Assembly (NCBI GenBank): GCA_035236585.1
Contig: CP141135.1
Coordinates: 72,765,057-72,829,056 of the forward strand
Direction of reading: 5' to 3'
Length of the DNA: 64,000 bases
Origin: Warburgia ugandensis
Lineage: Eukaryota; Streptophyta; Magnoliopsida; Canellales; Canellaceae
The notes beneath the pieces were generated by a model. It was not told the DNA's origin and searched no databases. It was given only the letters and a program-made list of their open reading frames with translations. Shown here in pieces: positions 37,501 through 51,081 of the stretch. Each line of letters begins with the position of its first letter. Within the stretch, counting starts at the first letter, position 1. The position numbers and the translations under genes were made by a program.

Positions 37501-39542
37501 TTCTACTGATTCTGATTTACTGCAGACCAGTTCAAGGACCATAAGCAAGCTTGCTCATCCAAATGCTCCTCTTGGCTATGGTTTATGTTTTCTTAACTTA
37601 GCCTTGGATGGATTCACAAATGCTACTCAGGATTCCATAACAGCAAGGTATGGTAGTTCATTATTTGACAATTTTGCCTAGATCTATGTAATTTTGAACT
37701 GCTAAGAGATGTTGTTCTTTTACTATATCAGTTGATCTGACTTAGAAATAGCTATAGGTGCAATTGACATTCCCAGGGTAGGACCTGACATTTTAAGTGA
37801 ACTGAAACCCCACCACACAAGATACCACAATTTGTCGTTTAAACTCCAGAGAGTGGCAAACATGACTTATAAATAATGCTTTTTTGTTACACCAAGAATT
37901 CTGTAATCATTCATGTTGAGGTATCATTGCAACATGTGCAACTATAGGGTCATGAGTTTGTTGGGAAAAATCTCATCAAATCATGTTCCAGTCTATCTAG
38001 CATAGTCCTATCGAAATGGTGATTTACTATGCCAAATGTGGACAGCAAAATAGTAGTTTCCTTTTCTCGGCTTTCCAGCCACAGGTTTGCCGAAATCACT
38101 GCAATAGTCTATATACCCAGGATCAGACTCAGAAATCTTATAAAACTTGATACTTGTGGAAGGATAGAGCCAAGGATACAAAGTGCAAACTCTGAGGACT
38201 GCTGTGTAAAGCTCAGATAATCAGTTCTTCCGTGCATTGCCTTACAATAGGATGGTAGTCGCATATTTCAGTAAAATATTGTACTACCATAGGACACACT
38301 GACATTTATCAACACGTCATCTCAAATGCAAGATGGAAGCCATTAACTAACTTGTAAAATTTTAGTTACGGTGATATGCTAGTGATACTTATGTTATGTT
38401 AGTTCGTCCAGAGGATAATCACTTGTGTATTAACTTGCTCACATTATTTACTCGATAGCTGAGTGCACATTTTCCTATTCCATGTGTAGAGTTTCTTCCA
38501 ATCACTCGGGCAGGAAACAGTTTGTTTTCCTGAATGCATTCTCATGGATTCTCCTCCTTATCAAGACCTTATTGTTTAGGGGTCAGCCACATGAATCTTG
38601 TTCCTTCATTCCCCTCTGTTAAGTATCATGTCTTCATTTAGTACTCTTTTCTCACTATTTCTATCCATGTTCTTTTGAGCCTTGTTCTTTTTGAAACTTT
38701 GACTTGGATTGCCTTACTTCTTATAACAAGTGCTGTTTTTGGTCTTCATTGGATATGTCCAAACCATCAAAGTCTAATTTCTTTCATCTTATTAACTATT
38801 GTTGTACTCCTAAGTTTCCTCTAATATTTTAATTTTTAATTCTATCCTTTCTTGTTTTGCTACTCATCCATCTCTACATCCTCATGCTATATACATGTTG
38901 TTCCTTTAACTGCCCAACAGTCTGATCTATAGAGCATAGCTGGCCTTACAGCTATCCTATAGAATTTTTCATTCAGTTTGAGTAGCAACCGCCAATCATG
39001 GATTCTCCTCCAACCTGAAATTTCCTTCAGTGTGCCATTCTTACACAATACATGCATGATTGATCGTATTTATAAAGAACCCAGCACCCTGCCTGAGAAT
39101 TGATATATGGTGCTTTCATCAACTCACAGTGCATCCTCTTACCAGGTACCCCAAGACAAGTGCTTGGGAAATAATGCTAGGAATGAATCTGTGGGGTGCT
39201 ATATACAATGTCATCTACATGTTTGGTAGGCCAAAAGCCAGCGGTTTTGAGGCGGTCCAATTCTGCAAGCAGCACCCTGAAGCAGCATGGGATATCTTCC
39301 TCTTCTGTATCTGTGGGGCAATTGGCCAGAACTTCATCTTCTTGACCATCAGTCGCTTCGGCTCCCTTGCAAACACCACCATAACTACGACCCGCAAGTT
39401 TGTGAGCATTGTTGTATCTTCAGTTCTCAGTGGCAATACGTTGTCTAGGAAGCAGTGGGGTAGCGTTTTCATGGTCTTCAGTGGGTTGTCCTACCAGATC
39501 TATCTTAAGTGGAGGAAGCTCCAAAAGAAGAAGAACACGTAA
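25504..39542 (+). CDS. UDP-galactose/UDP-glucose transporter, UTR1/UTR3 (SLC35B1) type, seven exons
   Basis: Nucleotide-sugar transporter carrying UDP-glucose/UDP-galactose across the ER (possibly Golgi) membrane, linked in plants to ER protein quality control (family knowledge). Exons: 25504-25607, 26981-27078, 27236-27366, 28846-28876, 30047-30150, 37526-37647, 39146-39542; phases join exactly to give 328 residues, the usual length. Signatures include QGVLQET near residue 30, [21 protein letters not shown], the [10 protein letters not shown] membrane segment, GFTNATQDS, and [21 protein letters not shown] near the C-terminus. The last four residues, KKNT, form a KKXX ER-retrieval signal. The intron after exon 3 begins GC (CAG|GCATGT) instead of GT. 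Introns total about 13 kb and hold SINEs and several RTE LINEs, but the coding exons show no break. UTR1 versus UTR3 cannot be decided by eye. Confidence 0.95.
26629..26741 (+). mobile_element. Au-type SINE, 5'-truncated, in transporter intron 1
   Basis: Starts at AAACAGCCTCTTGCAAAAATG and runs through GGTCCGCCCCTTCCTTGGAC to GGGCTGCCCTTTTT. The tRNA-like head with both promoter boxes is missing. Same orientation as the host gene. Confidence 0.85.
27670..27789. repeat. 60-bp tandem duplication in transporter intron 3
   Basis: Two adjacent 60-base units (27670-27729 and 27730-27789), each starting CTATGCCTT and containing GTTAGTAAGTTTCTATGTGG, differ at only three positions or so. This is a recent local duplication in a noncoding position. 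Confidence 0.95.
29611..29770 (+). mobile_element. Au-type SINE in transporter intron 4
   Basis: Begins near AAAAGTTGTTGTCCTATGAC, just after the A-box region, and is otherwise well preserved through the B box, GACAGCCTCTTGT and CCAGGGCTGCCCC. It is close to the consensus, so possibly one of the younger copies here. Confidence 0.9.
30172..30529 (+). mobile_element. RTE-type LINE, 5' part of an interrupted copy (endonuclease start)
   Basis: Plus-strand sequence encodes the start of the RTE endonuclease domain ([12 protein letters not shown], then [10 protein letters not shown]). It corresponds to reverse-strand sequence near 33480 and 61200 in the two full-length copies. It stops inside the endonuclease at AATGATAGAATTATGAT, and homology resumes at 34448 with overlapping AATTATAATAATAAAAC. 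The two blocks are therefore read as one element split by a later insertion. In-frame stops are present. Confidence 0.8.
33548..33760 (-). repeat. Short tandem repeats ahead of the RTE endonuclease region
   Basis: About three GC-richer units of 70-80 bases, each containing CCCTTGCC(C/T)ATTTTTCAC-like sequence followed by GGGATCCGATG-like sequence and CGTCGCTTA. The same arrangement is seen at 61265-61455 in the other full-length copy, so the repeats belong to the element family and did not arise locally. Confidence 0.65.
33798..34140 (-). repeat. Tandem repeats with hairpins at the 5' end of the RTE LINE
   Basis: Three successive units start near 33798, 33915 and 34047 (spacing about 118 and 132 bases). 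Each opens with AAGCTGAAGATGATT or close to it and ends with AATCATCTTCA-like sequence, so each unit can fold on itself. They lie at the 5' terminus of the LINE. The full-length copy at 58317-61814 has two or three equivalent units at 61504-61765. Confidence 0.75.
34448..37398 (+). mobile_element. RTE-type LINE, 3' part of an interrupted copy
   Basis: Plus-strand continuation of the element begun at 30172. Endonuclease remnant at about 34560-34790 ([20 protein letters not shown]), reverse transcriptase around 35973-36248 ([20 protein letters not shown]), C-terminal region from 36555, and a GATGATGAT tail ending near 37398. It carries many stops and frameshifts plus an internal tandem duplication at 36636-37165. 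Sense-oriented relative to the host gene. Confidence 0.88.
36636..37165 (+). repeat. Internal ~265-bp tandem duplication in the LINE 3' part
   Basis: The block starting GGAGTTTTGTGTGATTGGCG at 36636 recurs at 36903 and carries the same following sequence (CATGCTCTATGGATTAGAGT, GATGAGTGGCAAGACATG, AACATTAGAGGAAACTTAGG). The copies differ by scattered substitutions and small indels, so the duplication is not very recent. Confidence 0.85.
38558..38995 (-). mobile_element. RTE-type LINE, 5'-truncated copy with 16-bp target duplication
   Basis: The 3'-terminal 438 bases of the RTE family on the minus strand (TTATCAAGACCTTA tail region, then C-terminal RT sequence up to GTAGCAACCGCCAA). It is flanked by perfect copies of TCATGGATTCTCCTCC at 38542-38557 and 38996-39011. 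It lies in transporter intron 6, 150 bases before the last exon. Confidence 0.93.
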
Positions 39543-42148
<2,606 letters not shown>

Positions 42149-42319
42149 GGGTAGATCCAGTGCACGAAGCTCCTGCCTATATGGGGTTTGGAGAAGGGGT
42201 AGACCACAAGAGTCTATAGTAGGTAGTTTTATCTTGCATTTTTGCAAGTGGCTGTTTCCACACCTTGAACATATGACCTCAAGGTTACATGACGACAACT
42301 TTACTGTTGTGCCAAAGTG
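42149..42319 (-). mobile_element. Au-type SINE, near full length
   Basis: Reverse complement runs from a degraded head (TTTGGCACAACAGTAAAG) through the B box and GGAAACAGCCACTTGCAAAA to ATCTACCC. Diverged from the consensus in head and tail. Confidence 0.85.
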
Positions 42320-42751
42320 TGTTTTTATCAAAACTCATCCCTGACAAGATAATAAATATGAATAGTTCAGATTATTTGAAGATCCAAATGAGGATATGGC
42401 ATTAGTGTAGAGGGACATGGAGATGTCATTTACCTCCAAATTATTGGTTGGCAGACTTTGTTGATGCCTCCTCCTTACTTCATATAAGAGGAATAAGGGG
42501 GTCCTCCTCAAGCCAAGTATTCACAACGTGACTAAAGTTTTTCAGTAGATATGATCACACGTGTGGCTTTGAACGAAAAGATTGCCTCAAAGTCTAGGCC
42601 AATCTTATCGGCAGTTTCTTTTGAATTTTTCGTCAAACTTGAACGTTGAGATGCCAACTTATCTATCAATGAGTAATGGATGTCACTTTCTTAACTTTAG
42701 AACATCTCATCTTAGAGAATGGATAACCCATGAGTTGCTACATTGGAATTT

Positions 42752-42930
42752 AGTGCTTGGCTCAACGGTTGAGTTGTCATTGTGTCACTCTTAGGTCAAG
42801 GGTTTAAGGCTGTGGAAATAGCCTCTTATAAAATGCAAGATAAGACTGCATACTATTAACCCTTGTGGTCCATCCCTTCCCTGTACCCGCATAGGCAGGA
42901 GCTTCATGCATCAGGAGTTCCTTTTTTTTT
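42752..42930 (+). mobile_element. Au-type SINE, diverged
   Basis: GTGCTTGGCTCAACGGTTGA (head), a B-box-like region, GTGGAAATAGCCTCTTATAA, and GCAGGAGCTTCATGCATCAG followed by poly-T. It is oriented away from the copy at 42149-42319. Confidence 0.8.
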
Positions 42931-45705
42931 AATAAATATTGAGAACTACTAAAATACTCGATGGAAATGGTGGAAATGAATTTCTTCATATAAATTGTTT
43001 TACTCCTTCATATTGAATTATGCCAAAGACTCAAAAAATTTATGCAACGGGGGTTTACTTTACCTATAGAAATCAATTTTCTTTCATTTCCTATCAATCC
43101 AATATGCAGAGTCTTTTAAACCATTCACAAAAAAAGAAAAAGAGAAATCTTTCTACAGCTCCATAATTGCTCGTTCTACAAGATATGAAACAAAGAACAC
43201 GTTCCAATCCAATGGAATGGACATGTCGTTGTAGTCCAAGACATGGTTGTCCACCAACCATAAATTGTATGTGAAGTCTTGATCAAGAATTACCAGAGGT
43301 AATTAGGTTTTTACATGTTTCAAGTGCATGTTCATCAAATTAAATATGAAATTATGAAATTAAACTCAAATTTGAAGAATAATGATCAAATTCTCAAATA
43401 TTGTTTGTAACTCCATTAAAAATGCAAATTACAAGTTTTCCAACCATTTCCCCATTTTTCTCAAATATTTTCTGAATTTTACGATTTTTTTTTCTGCCTA
43501 TCCCGACTTATTCCATAATCTGAACTTTGTAACCATGGTTGTAGTGGCTGCCAAAGGGGTGGGTGTACCCCTCTTGGACATGGGCATGGTCAATCGGTGA
43601 TGGCGTACATTCATCAGACTCATCCCGGTTGAACAATCTCCCCTTTTGATCGAGATTTCACAGATAATGCAACCCATGACCCCATCACAAAAACTAGGTC
43701 CCACGTTTGTCGTTTTCTGTGACCTTCATTTGTCCAATCCAACGGTTGAGATTTCTCTAAATTAGATCAAAGTAAATGCTGTGCTTTTTATTTTGTAATC
43801 GATGCCACTACTTTGAACAAGTCATCTGCCTGCCCATGAATATAGGCCAAGGCGTGATGTATGGATCTAATTGTGCGCACTGAGAAGTGATTGGCAGTGC
43901 CACTCACTGCTTATTATTGTCAGTGATGTGTTATGAAAAGGACTAGAAATTTGAATCCTTCTAGTCCAGGTTCAGATCATTGGCACCACTTTCATGGTGC
44001 TTCTGTTAATTGATCTGAACTGTCATTCTGATGATCTGATCATGAACGGTCACTGTGCAAGCATAAACCCCCCAAAGCATTCATCTGAACGATTGCAACC
44101 GTTCATCTACTTTGCGCAGGCTATGGATGTCAGATGTATAAGAATTATCCACCATTTGATGAGCGTAAGTCTTATTTTGATATGTGAAGCTTTTGGTGAT
44201 TAATGCAAGCCGCTGTTCTTTTGCGCTTTCGAAATGCCAAATGGAAACGTGAAATGACAGCCCTGGGATTACCAGATGGCTTGTAATTCGGAACATGACT
44301 CATCCATAGCCTCTCCTGAAATTTAGATGGTTTAGATCATTGAAGAAAGTGGGCCCTATTAGTACGTTTGCCTACTTATATAACAGCTAGGGGGACCTGT
44401 TTAATGCTATGTTTATATGCACTGTGCGACTATTCTAATTCTCAAGGAATTTCAGCTCTTCGCCACTCTTATAGTAGATGAATAAGGAGAGAGGGAAAAG
44501 AGACAGAAAACCAACAATCTGATGGCTAGGATAGCCTTACAGATCTTGGAGCCACCGCACATCTCTGGTTGACGGTTAAGATCATTGTTGTTCAGATGGG
44601 TCTCGTTTGGGTAGTTGTACTCATCCCTCCACTCAGTCTACTTTAGTTTGTGTTCCCTTCCCTCCCATTTTGCACCTAAATCACTAGCTTTTTCATGGGT
44701 AGTTCTCTGTCTGTCATCATTAGCCTGTCCCCTTCTTCAACCCCTACCATCTCAATATCAGATCTGAGAAATCTTTTCACCATGCCAATAGTCAACAGGT
44801 AATCCAGAGAAGAAGCTTCTCAACAAGGAAATGCCACCCAGTCCAATCCTCTGTAAGTAAACCACCCTCTCCTTCTCACATTTTCTCTCATTTTAGTAGT
44901 CAAGTTTCTTCTCTTTCCATCATTTCATGTTAGAAATGGAGCTGCAGTAAGTTTTCTCATAATTCTACCTACTGGGAATTGAATTCTTTGATGCAAGAAT
45001 GTGAAGAAGATCAGAAGGCAAAAGTACACACAAAACCAATATTTATATTCTTTTCCCTTCTCTTCAATCATAAGAATACAAGACCCAATTTTACACAGCC
45101 ATGATAGAAACCAAAACACTCTTATTCTATATCCAGCACACCGAAATCAAACAAATAGGAATCCAATTCAACTGGTTGATCCTAACTCTTATGTTTCTCT
45201 CTCTGTTCTTTTTTTTTTTCTTTTCGCTCTTATGGGTTAATGCCGACGAACGAAGTATAATACTCTGAAGGTACATAGATTCTACGATGCAATCTGTACA
45301 AAATGAGGGATTGAGGTGGAATTTTGGACTCCAAATACCAAAAACCAGATCCCAGGGGAAGAAGGTGAGAGGAAAGAATCGCGTGATTCAGCAAACAAAA
45401 CACACCGAAATTGGATGGGGGACAAAATCGAGGTGATTAAGTGCAAATGGAACACTAGAACTTGTGTTAAAATCAGCAACAGCAATACTCTTAAGCTTGA
45501 GGAGATGAAGTTCTGGAATGCAGAGCTTCGGATGCCTTTTGGAAAAAACAAGGTTGGAAGGACTGCAAACCCCTAAGCTGGGGGACATGACAATGAGACT
45601 AAGACAGTGACTTAGAGACACACTTTCAGTAAAAACATCCACAACTGAAGGATGCTTAGATGGATGTTTAGAATCTTCTAGGTAATAGAGATTTACTTGT
45701 GTAGG
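42931..45705. other. Intergenic and 3' flank of the MYB gene
   Basis: No gene is supported. Opposing frames at 45282-45642 overlap each other and have no recognisable family. The part next to 45706 is likely the 3' UTR of the MYB gene. Phrases such as GATCTGAAC...CCGTTCATC around 44020-44110 are typical of degenerate small DNA-transposon remnants but could not be bounded. Confidence 0.4.
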
Positions 45706-48700
45706 TTAGAGACTCTGGAGGAGTGATCTTTTGCAGGGTGGTGGCTGAGAATGGATGGTGTTTGCATCTAGAGATGGTGATGTCAACCCAAGTGTGCTCA
45801 GCAGGAACTGCCTCTCCTGAAAAATACATAAGAATCCATAGGTTAGCTTCACATGAAAAAGTTTGGAGATAATATCTTGCTAAAATAAACAAGAGTTTCC
45901 AGCAATCATGGTCTAGAGTATCAGGCAGTATTTAGGTTATCACCCAGTTTGTCATTTCAGTTGGTTGTATTGTCTGATAGATGTTTGACATCGAAGACAT
46001 ATACACTCCGCCAATAATTTGATTGATATGTATTGGAATTTGAGGTGTCTGTATCATGACTTTGATACTTTAAGCCCTGATCTACTACCAGAGTTCATGG
46101 CTTCCAAACAGCTAGTTTTCTGCTCTTGCCTCTCAGTGAGCTATGTTCAAGGTGCAATGAGAATTGTCTGATTGTAGGATTAGAGCACTAGCTATTACCA
46201 CTTAGGCTCCATTGGCAAGACTTACATAATCTACATATGGCATTATGCTAGATTATTCCACATAATTGATATATGGGATATTCTGCCATAATTTCATACC
46301 CCATAAACTGGAATATATAAGCCTTGCCAATCAGGCCACAGATAAGAAGAGGCTGTGGTATTAGGTTATATAAAACTTGGAAACTCCCCTAGTTATTGGA
46401 GCTTCATCAACCGAATTGACTCATTTGGTACCAGCTCTAGTTATGCCTAGGATTTATCAGAGGCAGAGGTAAGCTTGCCTGGTCAATTTATATTCCTAGT
46501 AGAGTACAAATTATTGGTCCATTTTCAGTCTATTATTTGTCTTTGTAATCATAATATCACGATTTCAGGAGGTTGGAGGCTTTACGTTATCTCCAAGAGC
46601 TTTAACCTTGCGATGATATACAAAGTATAATGCCTCGACATCTTTTTCCATTTTGATAGAGTAAGAAAATAAACGCGGATCTGTTCTGATCTATCCCACA
46701 GGTTAATGTTTAGAAGCTATAACCTATGGGACTTAATAACAAGAGAGGCCAAAGAGTAAGGAATTTAAAATAACTTACACTATCTGAAAATTTAGGACTA
46801 GGGATCCCCTCTGCAAAAGACTGGAATGGTGGAATCATTTGAAGTGGAGAGCTAAACTCCATATTCGTTGAAGCACGAACAATTTGATCACTATCTTTTG
46901 GGTCTTCACAAGATGGCAGTATTGTTGCTGCATACGGCCGTTTTACAGAAAACCATTAAGCAAAAACCAATTTCTGAGAAATCACTATGAGCACAGAAGG
47001 GAAAGTCCTGGTAGAATGGTTACCTTCGGCAGCATTTGTACTAGTACCTAATCCATCTCCACAGCCACCAGTAATCTCCGATTGTCTAATACTCATATGT
47101 GGTTCAATTTTTGTGTTGTGGTCTACCGAACTGTCCTCGGCAAGATACCGTACTGTTTTATCAACCGCACAATGCCACTGGTGACTTGATCCAGTGCTGT
47201 TCTCTGAACTGCCTTGGGACTCCTCACATAAATCGGTTTGCCTACAGAATAAACTCCAAATCTTAGATGCCACAATGGCCAGAAGTTCCTGCATTAAATT
47301 TTTGTGTTAACTAACCACATCTTGATTACCTGCATGATGGTTGACTTCCCATGCTGCTACTCCTAAGATCCCCCACAAAGTCACTGAAGTCTTCAATCAA
47401 AATATCCAGCTCCGATCTTAGCAGTTCGCTTTCTTCAGTTTGGATTAAGAAATCTTGCAGTTCCTGAATGTTAGATTTTATGAGTCATGGATAGGTCAGA
47501 TCTATTAATACTGGACTGCTGTAACAGAAAATTGAAACTTGAGTTCAATTATTTACAGACCTTCCAAGCATTTTCAAGACTTTGATTACTGTTCTCTGTC
47601 TTAACTTTAAGTGCTAGCGAGCTAAGGAGTTCTGCTTGTTGCATCAGCACTGTGATCTTCGGGTCGTCTCTTTTAAGAAATGTTCCGTGAGACTTGTTAT
47701 CTGTAAATATTTTCATTCCATTTTAGACAGAGTTGGCAAAAACTTAAAGTGATACAATGCACTATCTGTTGCTAATGTTTCAGATATGAGGTGTTACATG
47801 GAAGAGGCATCTAATCATGCTTAGAGGATCAGAAGTACCAGAACTTGGAAGTTGTTTTATGCCTTCCAGTGTTGCCTCGGTGATATTAATCACAGGATGC
47901 TGAGTTGACATGTTGCATACATTTTTGAAGTTTTGAGCCAGTACTGCAAGAGGAGCTCTTAACTGCTGTGTAGCCCTTCTACATTCTGGATGCATTCTCT
48001 CCTTCATGTTGCAGTTTTCTGTGAGATCTGATGCTTGGGTCCTAAAATACATGAAACTTTATTCTCAGAGAAAAACTTTTTTGAGTGGTTACAAATGCAA
48101 GTTACGGATATTGAAAAAGATCTAGTGTCTTCTCTACCTCATCTTCTTGTGTGGTACTGTTGGTGTTTCTGCTGTAATGTATCCATCTGGAAGTATAACC
48201 CTCTTGTTATTTTGGTTTGTGTAAACACTGTTGTTCTCCTTGGATAAGGCTTCATGTTTTGCCCGTTTCTTACAGAGGGTAGAGAATCGGTTCTTCACTG
48301 CATTATCCGTTCTGCATTCAAAGCAGTGCAGAGTTTACAACCATGCAAAAACAGGCTGGCCAGTTGGATTGGAAACAAATATTTAGTGATTGTTCATTTC
48401 TCCGTTTCTGGAAACTGTTGGATAATGCTACTATATATGGAGAACACTAAACTTTTTCGCTTTTCATTTGAAATGAACCTACTACAGTAAAGAGGAAAAC
48501 ATATGGCTTATGGCCAGGAATTACCTGCCTGAAACCACCTTTGCAATCTCAGTCCACCTGTTACCAAATATCTTTTGAGCCTGCACATATGTTTGAGACA
48601 ATCAGATTGTAATTTTAGCCACATGCTCTCTGATTAAACTGAGAAGAAATGCAGCAGAAGAAATTGGCTGTTTTCCTTGAAATAAAATGAGTGAGAGGTA

Positions 48701-49709
48701 GGCACATTTGGTAGCAGAAAAAGCTCTGTTCTTGTGAAGAAATTGGAATCATAGTAATGGAACAAAATGCCACCGTGGATAGAAATTCAAAGATCCAAAG
48801 TATCCCCAAGATGAAAAACAAAAATGACACCCAAATAGAAGAGGACTATAGAGAGACACCATTAAGACTTCGTGAATAAACTATTACAGGGAAGCTTAAG
48901 AAATTAAAGAAGACCCTGGACAAAGAAAATGACACTCGAACTGGTTCAAAGTTCTGATTCTATTCAAGCTGATCTTCCTAAGGTGAGCAAGCAATATGAA
49001 AGGATTCATACAAAAACAAAGCAACATCTAAAATGGAACTGGAAAGATTTTCTACCACAGAGAAGCAACCCTGCCACAGCAAACTCCTCAGAGCTAAACA
49101 GAGCTAACTGTTAAACTTCGGCATAAACAATTTTCCAGTAACCATTACCTCACATAAGATCATGTCTTCCTCCGGCGACCATCCTCCTTTCTTGCAATCA
49201 GAATTCAAGTACGTATACCATCTGCAATAACAGCACTAAATTCCGTTAGCCATAGCAGAAGCACAGCACACAGCGCACTTGCCAAGATGGTTCAAAGTGA
49301 ACTATCTACCAACTGCATACCTTCTTCTGCACTGTCTACTGGTTTTATCCTTGAAACGACCTGCGATAGCCGTCCAGCTACAGAAACAGAGATACTTCTG
49401 AACATATTAGTCCTAGTTATCTAGAGAAGATACCCATGTTTCTCTACGGATTAAGATGCACAGGAAGACGAAAGAAACTATACCTTTCAGTCCCATGAAT
49501 AGTGATCAATTCTCTGAGCAACTCATCCTCCTATCATCCAAAAATCCAAATCAGAACTAAAAGAAGAAAATGAATCACCAAAGATAGAGCAATAAACAAG
49601 AAGCTTTTGAAGTAGAGGAATCAACCTGGGGAGTCCATGTGACGATATGTCGATCTTTCTGCTTCGTCTGCTCGAACTTCGGCGCTTCACAGACCTTCAT
49701 GGCATGCAT
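45706..49709 (-). CDS. Atypical R2R3-MYB transcription factor, FOUR LIPS/MYB88 (MYB124) type, twelve exons
   Basis: Nuclear regulator that in Arabidopsis limits the last division of the stomatal lineage and restrains cell-cycle genes (family knowledge). Exons: 49709-49626, 49530-49484, 49377-49321, 49221-49149, 48580-48525, 48311-48138, 48041-47839, 47700-47561, 47463-47330, 47241-47024, 46927-46779, 45816-45706. All junctions are GT-AG and in frame, giving 481 residues. R2 has Trp at 25, 45 and 64 (RRRWYTYLNSD); R3 has Trp 77, Trp 96 and Phe 115 (WSPEEDMILCEAQKIFGNRW, TDNAVKNRF). Downstream family blocks are clear: LMQQAELLSSLALKV, NAWK-ELQDFL, FAEGIPSPKFSDS and the end PPPCKRSLLQSL. Two in-frame ATGs (49709 and 49700) are possible starts; the first is used here. 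The 962-base last intron holds a hAT-like MITE. No damage is seen. Confidence 0.95.
46204..46337. mobile_element. hAT-like MITE in the last MYB intron
   Basis: Terminal inverted repeats: TAGGCTCCATTGGCAAGACTTA on the left pairs with TAAGCCTTGCCAATCAGGCCA on the right. About 134 bases long, AT-rich, noncoding. The GGC...TTGGCAAG ends are the kind seen in plant hAT-derived MITEs. An 8-base target duplication was not clear. Confidence 0.7.
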
Positions 49710-50900
49710 TCTCCTTTCTATTTCACTACGTTCCTTTCTCTTCTATCAACTGCAACCGGCACATTAAAGCAGAAACTTTTCTGGTCGATGAACCAAAGCT
49801 TTCCGAACTTTATCGATTATAAAATAACGGAAAAAGTACTTGTTTTACTAGCTTTTCCCCTGTTCTTGTTCAAACAGCAAAACTACAAGCTCGCCAACTC
49901 TCCGATCCAAATTGCCTCGGATTCGACCTTTTCAATAATCTGCGACCTGAAAGTTCTTACAGTCAACCTCGATCTCGGGTTTCAATCCGCACAAAATACA
50001 GTAGAAACTATAGAGAACTGTATCGACACGATTTCAACTGTTCTTTCAATAAATCCAGCTTAATATACCTAAAAGGTGGATAAATCTGAACTTTGATGAT
50101 CAAAACAAGCTCATTTCTACAGAAATCATGAAGATGTTCTCGAGAACCGTGCATTTTAGCTCGAAAGCAGTAGATCTGATCTCCATGAGTATAATTGCAC
50201 TCTTTCTGGGACCTCCATGGAAATCATTACGTATTTTCACTTCCAGTAACGTAGATCCACCGCTTCGTATGAAAAGTCATCCAATACTGCCCAGATCCCA
50301 TGAACTCACTCCAAAAAGCGTAGATCGACGATCAATTTTCCGATCTACGAGCTGCAATCGGCAGAAAACCTCAATTTCTCCAAATCTTGAAATTCTAGCA
50401 GAGAATTCGAAGAAAAACTTCCTATTTGCAGGAAATACAGTAGAAACCGTCGCCGAGAGCGTTTTCCGGGCTGAAATCGAGCGATTTTTTTCTTCTTTCA
50501 CTTTTTTGCTGCTTTTGCGCGCAATTGGGGTGGAGTTTGAAAAACGCTGAAATCCACGAGGGGATACTAAGAGGCTAAGTAGGAGGAGGTCCCTTTCGGG
50601 GGGAATTTCCACTGTTTTTAACGGGAGATGACGTTCTTCGTGACCCACTTTTACAGCAATTGAAAGCCTTTTCTTTTTCGCCTCCTCCTCTTAGATTCTC
50701 TTGTAGAAGTGGAAATGGATGGATTTAGGGATTTTGGTGTTGGATTTGTGATTACGACACGCTCCTCCTCTCGCTTTCCCTGTGAATTTTCTTTTCTTTG
50801 AGGAAATGATAAGTGACGTGCTCAGGGCGCGTGGTTTGATTGCTGGGCCCCACTTTAGATGATCTGATCCGTTCATTTAATTGTTCAGCTTTGAACGTAA
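49710..50900 (-). promoter_or_regulatory. 5' leader and promoter region of the MYB gene
   Basis: Upstream of the MYB start codon, in-frame stops occur at about 49740, supporting translation start at 49709 or 49700. The region to about 50600 is moderately GC-rich and open in several frames but shows no protein family; it is probably 5' UTR, possibly with an unspliced leader intron, plus promoter. No TATA box or start site was fixed. Confidence 0.4.
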
Positions 50901-50949
50901 CCCAATTCAAGAAACTTGCGGATTGGATGATTATAACTTTTTTTTTTAG

Positions 50950-51081
50950 AGTGGTACTTGAGAAGGAGTGAGCTGACTTGAGATGAGATGAGATGCACCT
51001 TATCACTGTTAATGGTGCTTAAGTTGGATGAGGATCATCTCAACTTAACTCAAGCCAGATCAGTTTATCTCAAGCACCACT
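50950..51081. mobile_element. MITE with GTGGTRCTTGAGA ends
   Basis: AGTGGTACTTGAGA at the left pairs with TCTCAAGCACCACT at the right. The inner arms (TGACTTGAGATGAGATGAGA and CATCTCAACTTAACTCAAG) are also largely complementary, so most of the 130 bases can fold back. Noncoding. The TIR is compatible with the hAT superfamily. Confidence 0.65.

Larger units (their letters stand above)
30151..37525 (+). other. Intron 5 of the transporter gene, expanded by nested LINEs
   Basis: This 7.4-kb intron is about 95 percent transposon. Order: 21 bases of host intron; 5' part of a plus-strand RTE LINE (30172-30529); about 80 bases of unassigned sequence; a full-length minus-strand RTE LINE (30613-34149); about 290 more unassigned bases; the rest of the plus-strand LINE (34448-37398); then about 127 bases of host intron. 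The ancestral intron may have been only about 150 bases. Confidence 0.8.

Noticed and set aside
45282-45642. Overlapping ORFs on both strands downstream of the MYB gene
   Set aside because: They overlap antisense to each other, show no family features, and the MYB reading frame already ends at 45706.
50128-50648. ORFs of 123-140 residues on both strands upstream of the MYB gene
   Set aside because: They are probably 5' leader/promoter sequence with low stop density. No conserved motif, and they overlap each other on opposite strands.
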